Part shown: piece by piece, positions 24,259-36,824 of the stretch | How positions within the stretch are numbered: the first letter of the stretch is position 1 | Layout: the number at the start of each line of letters is the position of its first letter | Source: Phaeosaccion multiseriatum | Taxonomy: Eukaryota > Ochrophyta, other classes | Assembly (NCBI GenBank): GCA_965112735.1 | Contig: OZ218953.1 | Coordinates: 2,852,001 to 2,916,000, forward strand | DNA: 64,000 nt | Direction of reading: 5' to 3' | Notes under the pieces: model-generated | Seen by the model: only the letters and a program-made list of their open reading frames with translations | The model's database searches: none | Told to the model about the DNA's origin: nothing | Made by a program: the position numbers and the translations under genes

Positions 24259-27097
24259 CTCCCCCCCTTACTCACGCCCGCTCTTACCCTGGTGTTTGTT
24301 GTGTCCATGGTGCCCCTCCCCAACGCTCCGGCGGCGGGAGCACCCTCAGCAGCAGCAGGGTGGCGCGTCTGGGTCACCTTTGGAAGGGGCAAAGGGGAGG
24401 AGGAGGAGGAGGAGGAGGAGGAGGAGATGAAGCAAAGTCCACTCAGGGCCAGCGAACACACACACGCCTTACCTTGGGCCTCACTCTGACGCGAAGATCG
24501 TGCACCACCTCCCTTCTCTCGCGCAGGAAAGCTCTGACGTGTATGTCCCTCCTCCTTAGGAGCATGGGCAGCACGAGAGAGAGGAAGCCGTCGCGCACTT
24601 CCTCGCTCAAGTTGTTCACCTAAGGCAGTAGGTAGATGGGCATAGATAGACCGGCAGGAAGGTAGGCAGGCAGGCAGGCAGGCAGGCAGATAGGCAGGCA
24701 GGTAGGCAGGCAGGCAGGTAGGCACAACGCACGAGCAGACCAGAGCAGAGTAGAGCAGCACAGCCAACCACAGCACAGCACATCCATCCATCAATCAATC
24801 AATCGATCACTGAATCAATCAATCGATCAATGTATCAATCAATCAATCGATCAATCGCAGTCCGGCCCCAGACAGAGCGAGCAGGCGTGAGGTATGTGTG
24901 TCTTCTGCGTTGCTGTGTAGTTCATCCAAAGACACACACGCACCTGCACTCCCGGTACAAAGTCACCTCCTCCTGCTCTTCCTCCTCCTCCTCCTCCTCC
25001 TCCAGCTCCTCCTCCTCCTCCTCCTCCTCCTCCAGCTCCCCCTACTCCTTCTTCCTTTCCTGCTTCTGCTCCTCCTCCTGCTGCGGCTACTGCAGCTGCT
25101 GCTACTGCTGTTGCTGCCGCGACGGCTGTTGCTGCTGCTCCTCCTACAGGCTGACTACCTTGCGTGCCGATGTCCCCTCCCTCCAAAATGTACTTCAGCC
25201 ACTCCTCCATCATGCTCTTGCGGTGCAGGTCCACCCAGCTGACACACGGAACCAGAGCGAGAGTGAGGGTGAGGACGAGGGCGAGACGAGCCGAGCCACA
25301 AAGAGCGAGCGGGATTGGGTGAGTGGGTGAGTCTTGTGTGGATTGAGTGAGGCTTGGATTGCAGTAAGGAGGGGGGGGGGGGCAGGGGGGAGGCAGGTGA
25401 GAGCGAGCAAGAGATAAAGCAGCCAAACACAAACACACCGTTTCACCGTTTCATCACGTCATTAGCACCAGCACAGGAAGTCCGAGAAGAGTGAGAGAGA
25501 GGGAGAGAAGCATCCTCCGCTGATCGATTGATCCACCCATCGATCGATGAATCAAGAGTCCTACGCACCTCCCCAAGACGCTTTGCACCACCGGAGACTG
25601 CACGTTATGGGCAGGAGGCGGTGCCGCTTCGAAGCGCGATACCTCTCTCCAGTCTGCCTCCTCAGCCACATGCACCACGCGACCGGAGGGGAGGGGCGAT
25701 CGGCTCTCGTCGTCCATCTCTTCCTCATCCTCCTCCTTCTCCTGCTGCTCCTCTTCCTCCACATGCTCGCCAATGCTCCCCTCAAAGTGCGTAAGGTGCT
25801 CCCCGCTCCCAACGTCGCCCCTACCACCACCCTCATCACTCTCGCTACTCCACTCACTGTAATCCTCGTCGTCGTATTCATTCTTGACGCCTTTGCCCAG
25901 GCCTGCACCGCCCTCGTCATCGTCATCGTCCTCCGAGTATCCGCACGAGTCTCCCCCCTCATCCCTTTGCTCCCCACCTTTGCCGCCCCCCCCCTCATAA
26001 TTCGAGGTTCGCCCCTCTCCCTCCGCCTCACCGTCGCCTGCAGCGGTAGAAGCTGTGGCGGCGACAACAGCGCCATATGGGCCTGCAGCTGCATGGGAAG
26101 GGAAAGAAGGCGGCACCGGAGAGCCCGCGTCCACGGGAAAAGCGTATCCAGTCGGTCTGTCTCTGCCTCTACCTCTCTTTCCATCGCTCCTCCTCCTTCC
26201 TTCTGCCCCACTCGCCGCGGAGTGAGAATGAGGAGAGCCTCCTCCTGATCCACCCCTCCCTCCTTGCGAAGAGGCCGCCGAAGCATCCCTCCTCCCTCCT
26301 TCGACCTTCGGTGGCCGCCTCCTTCTCGTCGTTTCGGCCTGCTGCCCCTGCCCCTGTCCCATGCAATGCCCCTCTTGCACCGCCCGCCTACACCTCCGCC
26401 TCCGCCCTCTCAGCGCCCGTCTGAGGGCTTCCATCTCAGTCCCCACGGCCATTCTCTCGGCCTCTCTGGCCCGCACCACCTGCCCACAGAGCGCCTTCAT
26501 GCTGCTCAGCTCCTGGGCTTGCAAGACACTCAGCATCTGCAAGCGGTGCAGTGCTTCCGCTGCCTCCTCGCCGCCATCTCTGGCCGTTTCCCCTTCTGCA
26601 TGTGTCCCTCCTACCCCTCCCCCTTTCCCTCCTCCTCCTCCTCCTCCTCCTCCTCGTCCTCCTCCTTCTCCTTCTCCTTCTCCTTCTCCTCCTCCTCCTC
26701 CTCGTCCTCCTCGTCCTCCTCCTCCTCCTCCTCCTCCTCCTCCTCCTCCTCCTCCTCCTCCTTCTTCTTCTTCTTCTTCTTCTTCTTCTGTTGTTGCCGT
26801 GGCTGCCGCTGCTGCTGCTGCCACTGATGCCGGGGTGTGGCCCGCGTCCCGTGAGCAATCACTTGGCCCTTCCGCTGTACTGTCCCCTTCTCCGTCTCCT
26901 TCCTCCTCCTTCCCACACCACCCTCGAGACGTATCACCAACTGCTACCCCCGGCTCCGATACCGACACCACAGCCGAAGGGACCGAAGGGGGCTCTTGCC
27001 CCCCTCCTTGCTCTACATAGGAAGACGAAGAGCCTTCGGCAGATCGGTTCCTCTTCTCTTGCCGCTCCATCTCCTTCTCCTCCTCCTCCTCCTCCTC

Positions 27098-27130
<33 letters not shown>

Positions 27131-27841
27131 ATGCTGCTGCTGCACCACCGGTGCCTCGCTTGCCCGTTGCGATTGCCCTCCCCCTGACCTCAGCTTCTGC
27201 CCAGCAAGGCCCAGGCCGGTGTGTCGAGCAATGCCCACTGCCTCTGTCGCGCTGCTCTGCAGTGAGCGAAGCTGAGCCTCGGACCGTTCACATGCGAGTC
27301 GCCAATGCAGGGCATCTCGGCGGAGCTGCGCACACCAAAGAGGGAGAGCGAGAGAGATCGAGAGAGAAGGAGAGCGAGAGAGATATATAAAGAGTGTGCG
27401 AGAGAGAGACAGGGAGAGAGGGCGGATAGGCAGTACGCGCGAAGGTGAGACGAAAGAGTGTCAGAGAGAGAGAGGGAGAGAGAGGGAGACAAGGAAGTAT
27501 GTGCCAAGACAAGGCGAGAGAGTGTCAGAGAGAGTGGAGGTACAGCGAGATGGGGTTGCAAGTTTTGTGTATGCGTTACTGGTGGACGATGAAATGCATG
27601 TCGGAGAGGAGTAGACAATAGAGAGAGTGCTTGTGATGTGACGTACGTGCGAGAGGAGGTGCGAATCGCATATATCTCTCTCTGAAGATTCCTTACCCTT
27701 GCGCCTTGCTCTACCTCCTCCAAATGCTCTCTGAACCCCTGCACGCAGCGTAGCGGCATATGGTGCAAAAGGAATGTGAGTGGATGGGTAGGATGCAAGG
27801 GGAGAGAGGAGGGGGAAGGAAGGCGAGGAGCGACAGGCAAC

Positions 27842-27891
<50 letters not shown>

Positions 27892-28345
27892 GATGAGAAG
27901 AGGAGCAGGGCCGCTGCATGGGTCAGAGGAAAGCCCTCTACACGACTCCTCTGCTTCCCCTTCTACACACAGCCCCACTGCTCCTCCTCTGATGTGCGTC
28001 GGGCTTCCCTTCTACTCAACTCCTGCCCCGCCTGCCCCCCCCTTTGATGTGCGTCGACTTGTCGAGTTTCTCAATCTTTAACATCCACCCACCCAAGCTC
28101 ACTCCCCACACCCTTGTTCCAAGTACCAACCTCGGCTCCCTGCCGATACACAGCGCCATGGTCTGGCAACGAAGGCCGCGTGTGCAGGGACAGGGGCTGA
28201 CGCCGGGGAAGTACGTCCCTGTCCAACGCCTCCTCCAGAAGAGGAAGGCCAATCTTGTCCAACAAGGCTTGGATACGAGTCACGGCATGGAGCGCCTTTC
28301 GCACGCACCGGAAGGACCTGCTTACTTCCCCTGCTTCCTCTACTG

Positions 28346-28384
<39 letters not shown>

Positions 28385-28989
28385 ATTCCCCTTTGGAGGT
28401 ATCCAGTCCGTCAGGATGCCAGTCAGCAGTCCTGCCTTTACCTCCCTCGCCCCGCTGGAGCTCGCTGTGGAGGCTCTGATGTTTGAGCTGTGCCTCTGTC
28501 GACTCGGTCGGCTCTGTCGTCTGCCCTGTTGCCTCCTCGCCGGCGCTGAGCCGTAGAAGCCTGATCAAAGTGTCTTCCTCCAATTGGGCCAGGCACATGT
28601 GAGCTGCCGCAATATCATCAGGGTCACATGAAAACGCCTCATCGGAAATCTGCGAAGGGAGGGGGGGCAGAGCGGGGAGTGGGAGTACCAGAGGGCTGAG
28701 GCAGCTAGATAGAGGGACGCCCACGTAGTAGGAGTAGCAAGCGCTGGGTCGGAGATGTAGACTTCCGTGCGCAAGCTACACACTCTGCGTGACGTTGCTC
28801 TTGGTTCTGGTCAAGGCAGAGCTCTACCTACCCTTCCTCCTCCTCTCTCTCACCTGGAGAAAGAGCCGCTCCCTCTTGTCCCTTTCCTCCTCATGTCCCT
28901 TCACCGCCACATCCCGCTCCGCCTCCACGGCAGTCAAGGCTCGCCGCATGGCAAGACCCACTGCGAGAGGCCGAGTTTCAAGAGAAGTG

Positions 28990-29036
<47 letters not shown>

Positions 29037-29343
29037 AGGGAAGAGCTTGTTGAGAGGGAAGCGCTTGCATTGGAAAAAATTACAGCAGCGGTGAGTGAAG
29101 GAGAGGGGAAGAGAAGCCAGAGGGCGCAGTAAGACATGAGAAGAGGAAGAAACACAACCCAACAAGCAGCAACACCCCCCCCCTGCTCGGGTCACCTGCG
29201 TCCATCTCCTGCTCCTGCTGGAAGCGCTGTCGCGATACCGCCTCACCCACGGCATGACGCACCGCGGCGGCTTGAGAAGCTCCCACTCCCCGTTTCCCCC
29301 TCGCATCTTTCTTGCCTGGGGTGGTGCTTTTTGGTGCCATCAT
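23597..29343 (-). CDS. Unrecognised large coiled-coil / low-complexity protein
   Basis: Exons (complement, transcript order): 29196-29343, 28854-28960, 28131-28649, 27697-27738, 25569-27325, 24944-25238, 24473-24619, 24288-24377, 23597-23842; 1116 aa in one phase. The start MMAPKSTTPGKK gives a basic N-terminus. Residues about 50-120 are a charged helix (RRALTAVEAERDVAVKGHEEE), and a Leu-rich helix follows (CLAQLEEDTLIRLLRL). The 585-residue exon holds poly-Gln, a poly-Glu then poly-Gly stretch, a short coiled coil (EALHRLQMLSVLQAQELSSM) and acidic Glu/Asp blocks. Near the C-terminus, WVDLHRKSMMEEWLKYIL and VNNLSEEVRDGFLSLVLPML look like folded helical segments and may be the conserved part. 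No family was recognised. The exon 28131-28649 donor (GAG|GTTGGT) is weak; G|GTACTT four bases downstream would break the frame. It lies in tandem with the next gene, 238 bp apart. Confidence 0.6.
23921..24016 (-). repeat. (GAG)n microsatellite in an intron
   Basis: GAG/GGA triplets on the plus strand correspond to a CTC polypyrimidine tract on the coding strand. The tract sits upstream of the acceptor of the last exon of the minus-strand gene. It creates poly-Glu, poly-Arg and poly-Leu pseudo-ORFs. Confidence 0.95.
24197..24257. repeat. (GT)n microsatellite
   Basis: A perfect GT tract of about 60 bp lies in the last intron of the coiled-coil gene (minus strand CA), 31 bp from the donor of exon 24288-24377. 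Confidence 0.95.
27844..27890. repeat. (CA)n microsatellite
   Basis: A perfect CA tract lies within the intron between exons 28131-28649 and 27697-27738 of the coiled-coil gene. Confidence 0.95.
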
Positions 29344-29581
29344 CCCTACAGCTCATTGAACCCCCTCAACTGCCGTTCACAGGTTGGGGCGGATGACCAA
29401 CACGCTTAGCAGGTGAGGGAAGGCGGGAAACGCCCGTGGTTAATGACCGTTCCTCGCGTCCTCTTTTTACAATTACGCTTGCTTTCCTCTACTTCTATTT
29501 ACCAAGCCTTCAAGTGCCAGCCCATAGCCCTCGGAGTGGTGTGGGGAGTGTCCAGCAGGATTGAAATCCCCTCCAGCCCCC
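29344..29581 (-). promoter_or_regulatory. Short intergenic spacer between tandem minus-strand genes
   Basis: Only 238 bp separate the stop of the Arg-Asp-rich gene and the start of the coiled-coil gene on the same strand. The terminator of one gene and the promoter of the other must therefore be compact. No clear TATA box or polyadenylation signal was picked out. Confidence 0.4.
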
Positions 29582-32500
29582 TTAGGGAGCCCCCGTAGCA
29601 GGGGCACGAGCACCCGCCGCAGCATGGTGGCTCGGCTTTGCCTTTCCCGCCCCCTTTCCCTTCTTTCGCTCCTTTGCAGAATGTGCAGCAGGCGGTGCAG
29701 CAGACGGTGCAGGCAGTACACCAATCGCAGCCGCAAAAGGAGAAGCAGCAGCAGCCGCCGCTGTAGTAGTCGAAGCAGCAGTCAGCTCGTAGAGGCACCC
29801 GGTGAGAGCATCAACGCTACTCAAGAGGTCCAAGACCAACCTCTCCGCTCCTTCGCACCCGGGCAGGCTGCACATTTCGCCCTGACACATGTCCGTCCCA
29901 TCTCCTCCTCCTCCCCTCTCTCCTTGACCTGCCTTCGCCTCCGCCCCCCCCTCACCACCGCCATCTCGAGCAGCAGAACTACCCGTAGTACTACCACCAC
30001 CACCACCAGCACCACCACCAGCAGCAGCAGCAGCAGCCTGCTTCGAATGGTCATGGTCCCGGTAGTGGAAGCGTGCCACCCCGTTCCCAGCGCCAGCGCC
30101 CTCCGCCGCCAGCAGCTGCGCCATGGCCTGCGACTGGCGCTTCAGAGCCGGTGCAACATGCGCCATCCTCACGGCCCAAGACTCCTTCGACGATGTCGGC
30201 GACGAAGAGGGTTGCCGCCCGGGGCCCACCGCCGCAGCAATTATCTGTGTCAGGAAGGCGTCGGCAGCGGCAATCAGACCGCGTGCCTGCTGCTCGATCC
30301 GCCTCTTGGACGCGTCGACCCCTTGCAGGTCCAATCGCAGGCAGTGCATGTGCGTGCTGCGGGAGCGTGAGAGCATGCAGGTGCGAGGCGGGGGTGTGTG
30401 AGGGCATGAGGCCGGAGGGGGGGGGGGGAGGGCGAAAGGGCGAGTCGCGGGATGGGGTGCAGAATCGGAGCTGGGCAGCCCGACATTGGTAGTGACTCAG
30501 GCCAATCAAACTGAAACTGAAAGCTCAAGCCGAGAGGACAGCAGTAGGGGTGTTTTTTGCTTCAAGAATGCAGGGAAAGAAGAGAGGGTCGGACGTATAA
30601 CACGTGGGCTAAACACATGAACCGTACCCAGCTACCCACCCACCCACCACACACAGACAAATTCGCCTAGCACTGGAGAAGGCTTCTCTCCTCCCTCCTT
30701 CTCCCTCCTTCCCCTCCCACCCCCTTACCTACCCCTCCCTTTCTCCTCACTCTCTCCCATCCCCCTCACCCCCACTCCCCCACCCACCTCCTCTGTTGCA
30801 GAAGGTGAAGGGCCACGCTGTGCTCATGGAACAAAGTCCTTAACAGCGCTTGTACTTGTGCTGGGTCAGTCGTCGCCAATAGCGAGGAAGAGGAGGAGGA
30901 GGAGGGGGACGAAAAGGCGGAAGACTTCCCCCCCTTGTCCTCCTTGTCGTCCACCCTTTCCCCCTGCTGCACGGAAGCATTCCCCCCCTTCTTCAGCTCT
31001 GCCTTAAGCTTCTTTACCGTCGTCTTCATCGCCGAAAGCTCTGCTGTCGCTGCTTTGGCCTCGCTTTCAGACTTCTCCGCCCTGGCCAGAGCAGCAGCAG
31101 TAGCAGCAGCAGTAGCAGCAGCAGTAGCAGTTGGTAATACACCCGGCGGGGTCTCTTTACCCCCCTTGTGAGCAGCACCACTGCCCCCCGCCCCTTGTCC
31201 CAGCTGGAGCCGCTCCTTCTGTTGCCTCTCCTTGAGCTGCCATTGCTCCTGCTGCACCTTCTTCTTCTCCTGCGCTAGGGCCATCTCTCGCGCCCGCACG
31301 GAGCCCTCAATCTTCTCCCTCATTTCCTTCTCGAGGCGGAGTTTATCCTTGACGAGCTGCCGGTTTTGCTCCTTCAGCTGCTCCCTGTGTGCGGCGTCTT
31401 TCTTCTCCAAGCGGGCCCACAACTCTTTTTCCCTCTTTGTGGCGTCTGCAGCAGCCTTGACAGCCTTGTCTGTACTCTTGGCGTGTTCCTCACTCAACTC
31501 GGACAACTGTTGGAAAGTAGTGAGTGGCGAAGGCGGGCAGAGGAGGAGGAGGAGGTAGAGCGAACAACAAAGGGTACCAGCGGTATTAGTGGAGGCAGCG
31601 AGGCAAAGGGCGACATTGACGAGGAGGGGAAGCAAAAGATTGGCCCCCGCCCGCCTCGAAGGAGATACGAGACAAGGGGAGGGGGTGGGGTGGGAGCACG
31701 GCGTGTCTGTGATCCTCCACATGCCTAGTCCTTCCTGTCTATCCGTTGCAGACAGGGAGCACTTGGGGGTCAGGGGAGGCGTAGTTCCCTCACCCAACTA
31801 GGAGCACGAGCACCCCACCCCACCCCACCCCACTCCACCCCACCTTCAACCCACTCCACCCCACCTTCACCCCCTTTCACCCCACCTTCAACCCACTCCA
31901 CCCCACCTTCACCCCCTTTCACCCCACCTTCAACCCACTCCACCCCACCTTCAACCCACCCCACCCCACCTTCACCCCACCTCCACCAAGCGCGTCAGGC
32001 AGCAGCAAGTTACTCGCTGTTACGATACGCACCTCCTCTTTGAGGTTCTTTATGAGCTTTTCTTGCTTTGTTTCTAGCTTCGCTTCTTGCTTTGCTTCTT
32101 GCCTCGCATTCGAGCGCAACAGCGCCAAGTGCCTCAGCACCTTCCGCGGCTCGTCAAGCTTGAGCTCATTGACCTTCTGTGCCTCCAGCTGCACCACCTT
32201 CTGCATCACTTCTCGCAGCAGTCGGTCGTTGCCGTCCTTGTCGGTCTCGTCGGGGCCCTCCACTCCAGGCCTCTGGAACATTGCTTCCATCATCACCTTG
32301 AAGGCCAGCTTCCCCCTGCCAGAGGAGAAAGGAAGGGAAGAATGAAGGTAGACAGGGAAGGAAGAAGGATAAAAGAAAGAGACAAAACAAACCAGAGGAG
32401 AAAGGAAGGAAAGAACGAAGGTAGGCAGGGAGGGAAGAAGGATCAAAGAAAGAGACAAAACAAATCAGCAATCGTTCAAGAGGAGGTCGGTCGGCCCGTC

Positions 32501-32829
32501 AGTCAATCGGTCAGTCAGTCAGTCAGTCGACAAGAGCAAGAACAACAACACACAAAGAGGGGCGTTGATAAGAGGCGTGTGTGTGCGAGTGAGTATCAAT
32601 TGTGGGGGCAGCCTCTCTCGGGGCAAGCTCTCTCTCTGCCAGTCACCAAAGCAAGGAAGCGCGTTCCTGTTCCATACATACAATGCAGCACTCCTGTTGG
32701 CGTCTGTGGTCAGGAAGTTGCCCGTGTCCACAAAGACTTCGCGCACGGTCTGGCCGGCCATCCACTCGGGAGGCGACGTCTCCTGTCCGCCCTTGCCCTT
32801 GGTGAGCGATATGCCTTGTCCTCCTTTAC

Positions 32830-32874
<45 letters not shown>

Positions 32875-34482
32875 CCTGCCCCTGCTGCGTTGGGAAAACT
32901 ATATAGACCTCCCTCTGACGAGGCTTCTCGGTGCGCGTCTCCGTTATATCACTCTTGTCGATCTCTATCACTGTTTGGGGTAGGTAGGTAAGTAGGTAGG
33001 AAGGGAGGAAGGAAGGGAGATAGGAGGTAAGTAGGTAGGTGGGAGGGAGGGAGGGAGGGAGGTGGGTAGGTAGGTAGGTAGGTAGGTAGGTGAGTAAGGC
33101 AGGTAGGTAGATGGGTAGGTAGGAAGGAAGGGAGGAAGGTAGGTAGGTGGGTGCGGTAGTAGGTTGGTAAGGTAGGTATGTAGGAACAAGGAAAGGAGGG
33201 AGGAGGAAGGAGGGAAGGAAAAGAAGGGCAAAAACAGGAGCAACGAAGGAGGGAAGGAAGGAAGGAAGAGTTAAGACAAGTGCAGGGCGGTTTCATCGAC
33301 ATCCTCCCCTTCTTCTCAAACTCTCTCCCTCTCCCCCAACCTCACCATTCAAGTATCGGATGAAAGCCCCGTACCAGGGGTCTCGAGCTCCGGAGGAAGA
33401 GACAGACGAGGACGAAGAGCGCAGCTTCCCCGAAGGCTCTGCAGGAGCGCCAGTAGCAGCAGGTACAGCAGCAGCAGCAGCTACCGCGGCAGCAGCGGGA
33501 GGTACAGCGGTAGCAGCGGGAGGTACAGCGGCGGCAGCAGGTACAGCAGCAGCAGTAGCAGTAGGAGGAACAATACCCACCGCGAGCCACTCTATATTGT
33601 TCGCTGCCACTGCTGCCTGGGGGAACGGCGGTGCTTCTCCTGCCGCTGCTGGTATGCCTGCTGCATCACCAACTGCTGGTGCTACTGCTGCTGCTGTACC
33701 TGCTGGTGGTGATGCTTCTTTCCATGCCTTTGATGGTGGAAGCATCGCCGGTGCTGCTGGTGCTGGTGCGGTACCTGCCGTTGCTTCCTTAGTCTTTGGC
33801 TGTGAAAGCATCGCCTGTACAATCTTGTCCTCCTCCTCCGACTCGAGCTCCATGGACGAGGAGCTCGCGTTTCCCGCCTCAACATCTCCCCCCTCTGACC
33901 CTCCGGGCTTACTCACTGTGCCAGTGTCCACCCCAATCTTGTCGCACGGCTTTCCCGCGTCCTTTGCCGTGCTGCCATTGGTGCCTGCCTTTCCAGCATC
34001 ACCTCTTTTCCCAGCCTCACGATGACCCGTGCTGGTACTGCTGCTGGCAGTCCTGCTGCTACCCTCTGGGCTGCTTCTCCTTGCCGCCTTGTCCCCTTGT
34101 CCTTTATTATGGCCCTCCTCCTTCCCCTGTGTCTTCTCCCCCTTCTTCAGCCCCTTCGAGTTCGCATCTCCGGTACCCTGTCCTTTCTCACCACCACTAC
34201 CACCAACAGCACCACTCTCTGCCGCACTAGTCCCATTGGCGCTAACCTTGTCCTGTGACGCCTTTCCTGGTGGTGCTAGGGACGTATTAACCGTCGTGAC
34301 CTCCGCCTCTTTGGGACCTTCTTTAGGTCCCGCATCCCCAAAGTTTCCCGAGTCAAGGTCCCAGCTGAGATCACTCAGGGCCGGGGACGGGGGCCGCTCA
34401 CTCCCTCCCGGCTGCTTTTTCGTTCCAGCGTTGCTGCCGTTGCCACTCTGGCTTCCCTTGACTACTACTGCAGCCCCCTTTG

Positions 34483-34517
<35 letters not shown>

Positions 34518-36241
34518 CGCTGCTGCCGCTGTTGCCTCTGTATATCCCTCTGTCTGTCTCTGTCTCTGTCCCGGTCTCGATCTCTGTCTCTTTCATGGTC
34601 CATGGCGATTTCCCTCGCACGAGCTGATTTCGCTCTTTCCCTTGATGCGTCCCTATCCCGAGAGTCTCGATGTCGATCTCGAGAAGAGCCTCGACCTCGA
34701 TCTCTATCGCGATGATGGTCTCGACCTCGATCTCGATCTCCGTCTCGAGAAGAGTCTCGACCTCTATCTCGAGAAGAGTTTCGACCTCGATCTCTACCTC
34801 GATTTGAGTCTCGATCTCTAGAGTCTCGAGCATCTCGACTCTGGTCCCGAGAAGAGTCTCGATCTCTAGAGTCTCGACCTCTGTCTCGATCTCTAGAGTC
34901 TCGAGCATCTCGACTCTGGTCCCGAGAAGAGTCTCGACCTCTGTCTCGATCTCTAGAGTCTCGAGCATCTCGACTCTGGTCCCTACGATCGCTGCCTCTG
35001 TCTCGTGGTTGTCCCCGATCACCTCCGTTGCTCTGATCCCGATTATCATTCGGTCGCTGATCCGGGTTCGGCCTATCGCCGCCATTACTGCTGGTGCCAT
35101 GCACTCCACTGCCTCCACTGCCATCCTTTTTAAGCCTCTCTTTGCTTACGCTCGGACTGCTGCTGTTGACGCTAGGCTTGTCCTGGTGTCCACTAGCAGA
35201 ACCTCCAGCAGACGGTTCACTGGCAGTACGCTCACAATCTCTCTGCCACTGTTTCCCCCATTTGTGCAACGGACTCGAAGCATCGGACCCAAGGGCGGCT
35301 CCTCCTCTACCTCCTCCAGCAGTAATAGTAAACAACAGAGGGTGTTGCTCCCCGCCATCTCCTCCGCTCGCCCCGCTGCCCCCTACTGGTGGCCCTACTC
35401 TCGGACGCTTCGCCCTACGTGGGTCGCTCAGCAAGGAGGCGCCAGAACGATCATCCCCAGCTCCGTTCATGGTGCTACTGCTGCTGCTGCCGCTGCTGCC
35501 AACCCCAGCACCGCTGCCAGTCGTCGCCAGTCTGTCAGCCTTCAGCCCATTAGCAACATCAGTACTGTCGCTGAAACGATTTCCATCAATCATTGCCCCC
35601 TCTCCTCTTTCTCTCCGTGGGTACTGCGGCGATGCGCTCACGTCGCTTTTGGAGGTGGAGTGGACGCTGCCGTTGCCATTCCCAGCGCCACCACCCCCCC
35701 CAGAGACGAAGGGGAATGATTCGGGGGCTTGCTGCGTCCGGAGACCACCCCTCGGCCGCTCTCGACTGTCGCCCCTCCCATGGCCTCTCTCATCCCTCTC
35801 CTCTCTTGAGCTGGTGACCTCCTCCCGAATAACCTCTCGTGAACGTGCTGACTGCTGCTGCTGCTGCTGCTGCTGCTGGTGGTGGTGGGACTCGCCCTCT
35901 CTGTCTTGCGGCTGAAATTGCTGCTCCTGCGGCTGGTTGTGGGTCACAACGCTTCGCCTCTCGTTACGGAGCTGGCTATGGAGCGCCTCTGACAGAGCGG
36001 CGGTATCGTAGTCTTCTGGTGCATCGAACAAGACCGGGGGCTGCTGCTGGTGGTTGTGGAACTGCTGTTGCTGCTGGTGGAATGACTGCTGCTGCTGGCG
36101 ATGACGCGGCTGCTCCGATGCGACGACTTGCCTCCTAGTGTTGCTGATGGAGCCAGTGGAGACTATGCGGTTGTTGGTATTGGGACTGCCCAAGTTGCGA
36201 ACAAACCCCTCTCCATCTTGCCGAATCCTCTTGGCTGCCAT
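29582..36241 (-). CDS. Large Arg-Asp repeat protein with C-terminal coiled coils, function unknown
   Basis: Exons (complement): 33346-36241, 32682-32970, 32033-32315, 30788-31506, 29582-30356; 1653 aa, phases agree. The 2.9-kb first exon is disordered: Gln/His-rich, then Ser/Gly-rich, then an Arg-Asp/Arg-Ser dipeptide block (genomic 34550-34990, residues about 417-564) of the type found in splicing and RNA-condensate proteins, then Pro/Ala-rich. The most structured part follows: PWYGAFIRYLNGVIEIDKSD, REVYIVFPT, then after a poly-Gln run VREVFVDTGNFLTTDANRSA and LGKLAFKVMMEAMFQ. It may be a small beta-rich domain that I do not recognise. Next come Lys/Glu-rich helices (EEHAKSTDKAVKAAADATKR) predicted to form coiled coils, and a C-terminal helical region with an Ala-rich tail. 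A nuclear, RNA-associated role is plausible from the RD/RS block but unproven. The GTATGT donor ending exon 32682-32970 was chosen by phase. Confidence 0.65.
34550..34990 (-). repeat. Coding repeat encoding Arg-Asp dipeptides
   Basis: The plus strand reads TCTCGATCTC/GAGTCTCGA repeats that encode RDRD, RDSRDRD and SRDQSRDARD on the minus strand. A longer unit of about 75 bp, including GTCTCGAGCATCTCGACTCTGGTCCC, recurs near 34825, 34890 and 34955, so the block grew by tandem duplication. Confidence 0.9.
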
Positions 36242-36535
36242 AAAGCTATGGCTTCCCCTCTACCCCAAGCACTAGACTTCTGCTGCTGCTGCTGCTCCTT
36301 CTGCTGGTCCCTCGCCCCACAGAGCTTTCGATCCACGCCATCAAACACTCAAACCCCCCAGTCCCCCCCCCCTTGAGGAAAGAAGCCAATGCCCTCACTT
36401 CTCTACTGCTGGGGGGCTTGCAGGTTCCCTGAAAATAATAATGCCGCACGGGCGAAGGCGGCACTGAACGTGCTGGGAGAGGTAATTTGATCAAACGCGG
36501 GGAAGAAGGGGGGTGCGCATCAACTGCCATCCTCA

Positions 36536-36824
36536 TTTCGCGGTTGAGTGTCACTTTTGACGCCCCGTGAATTTTATTTGACGCCAAATGACGATTACTT
36601 TGACGACGTTTGACGACTTTTGAACCCCTTTGCCCTATTTGACGCAATTTGACGTTCTTTGACGTTCTTTGACTCCCTTTGTAGACGCTTTAGACGCACT
36701 TTGACGCCCTTTGACGCTCTTTGACGCCCTTTTTAGACGAAAATAAGCTAAACGTCGTCAAAGGAATCGTCATTGGCGTCAAAAAAAATTCACGGGGCGT
36801 CAAAAGTGCCACTCAACCGCGAAA
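36536..36824. mobile_element. MITE-like element, about 76-bp terminal inverted repeats, TCA duplication
   Basis: Left end (36536-36611) starts TTTCGCGGTTGAGTGTCAC. The right end (36750-36824), read on the minus strand, is TTTCGCGGTTGAGTGGCAC and stays matched for about 75 bp with a few differences (T/G, A/T, a one-base indel, A/C). The element is 289 bp and non-coding. The centre is made of CTTTGACG(C/T)(C/T) and TTTGACGAC short repeats. TCA flanks both ends (36533-36535 and 36825-36827), consistent with a 3-bp target duplication. A 3-bp TNA-type duplication occurs in PIF/Harbinger-like elements, but no transposase is present to confirm the superfamily. Confidence 0.8.
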
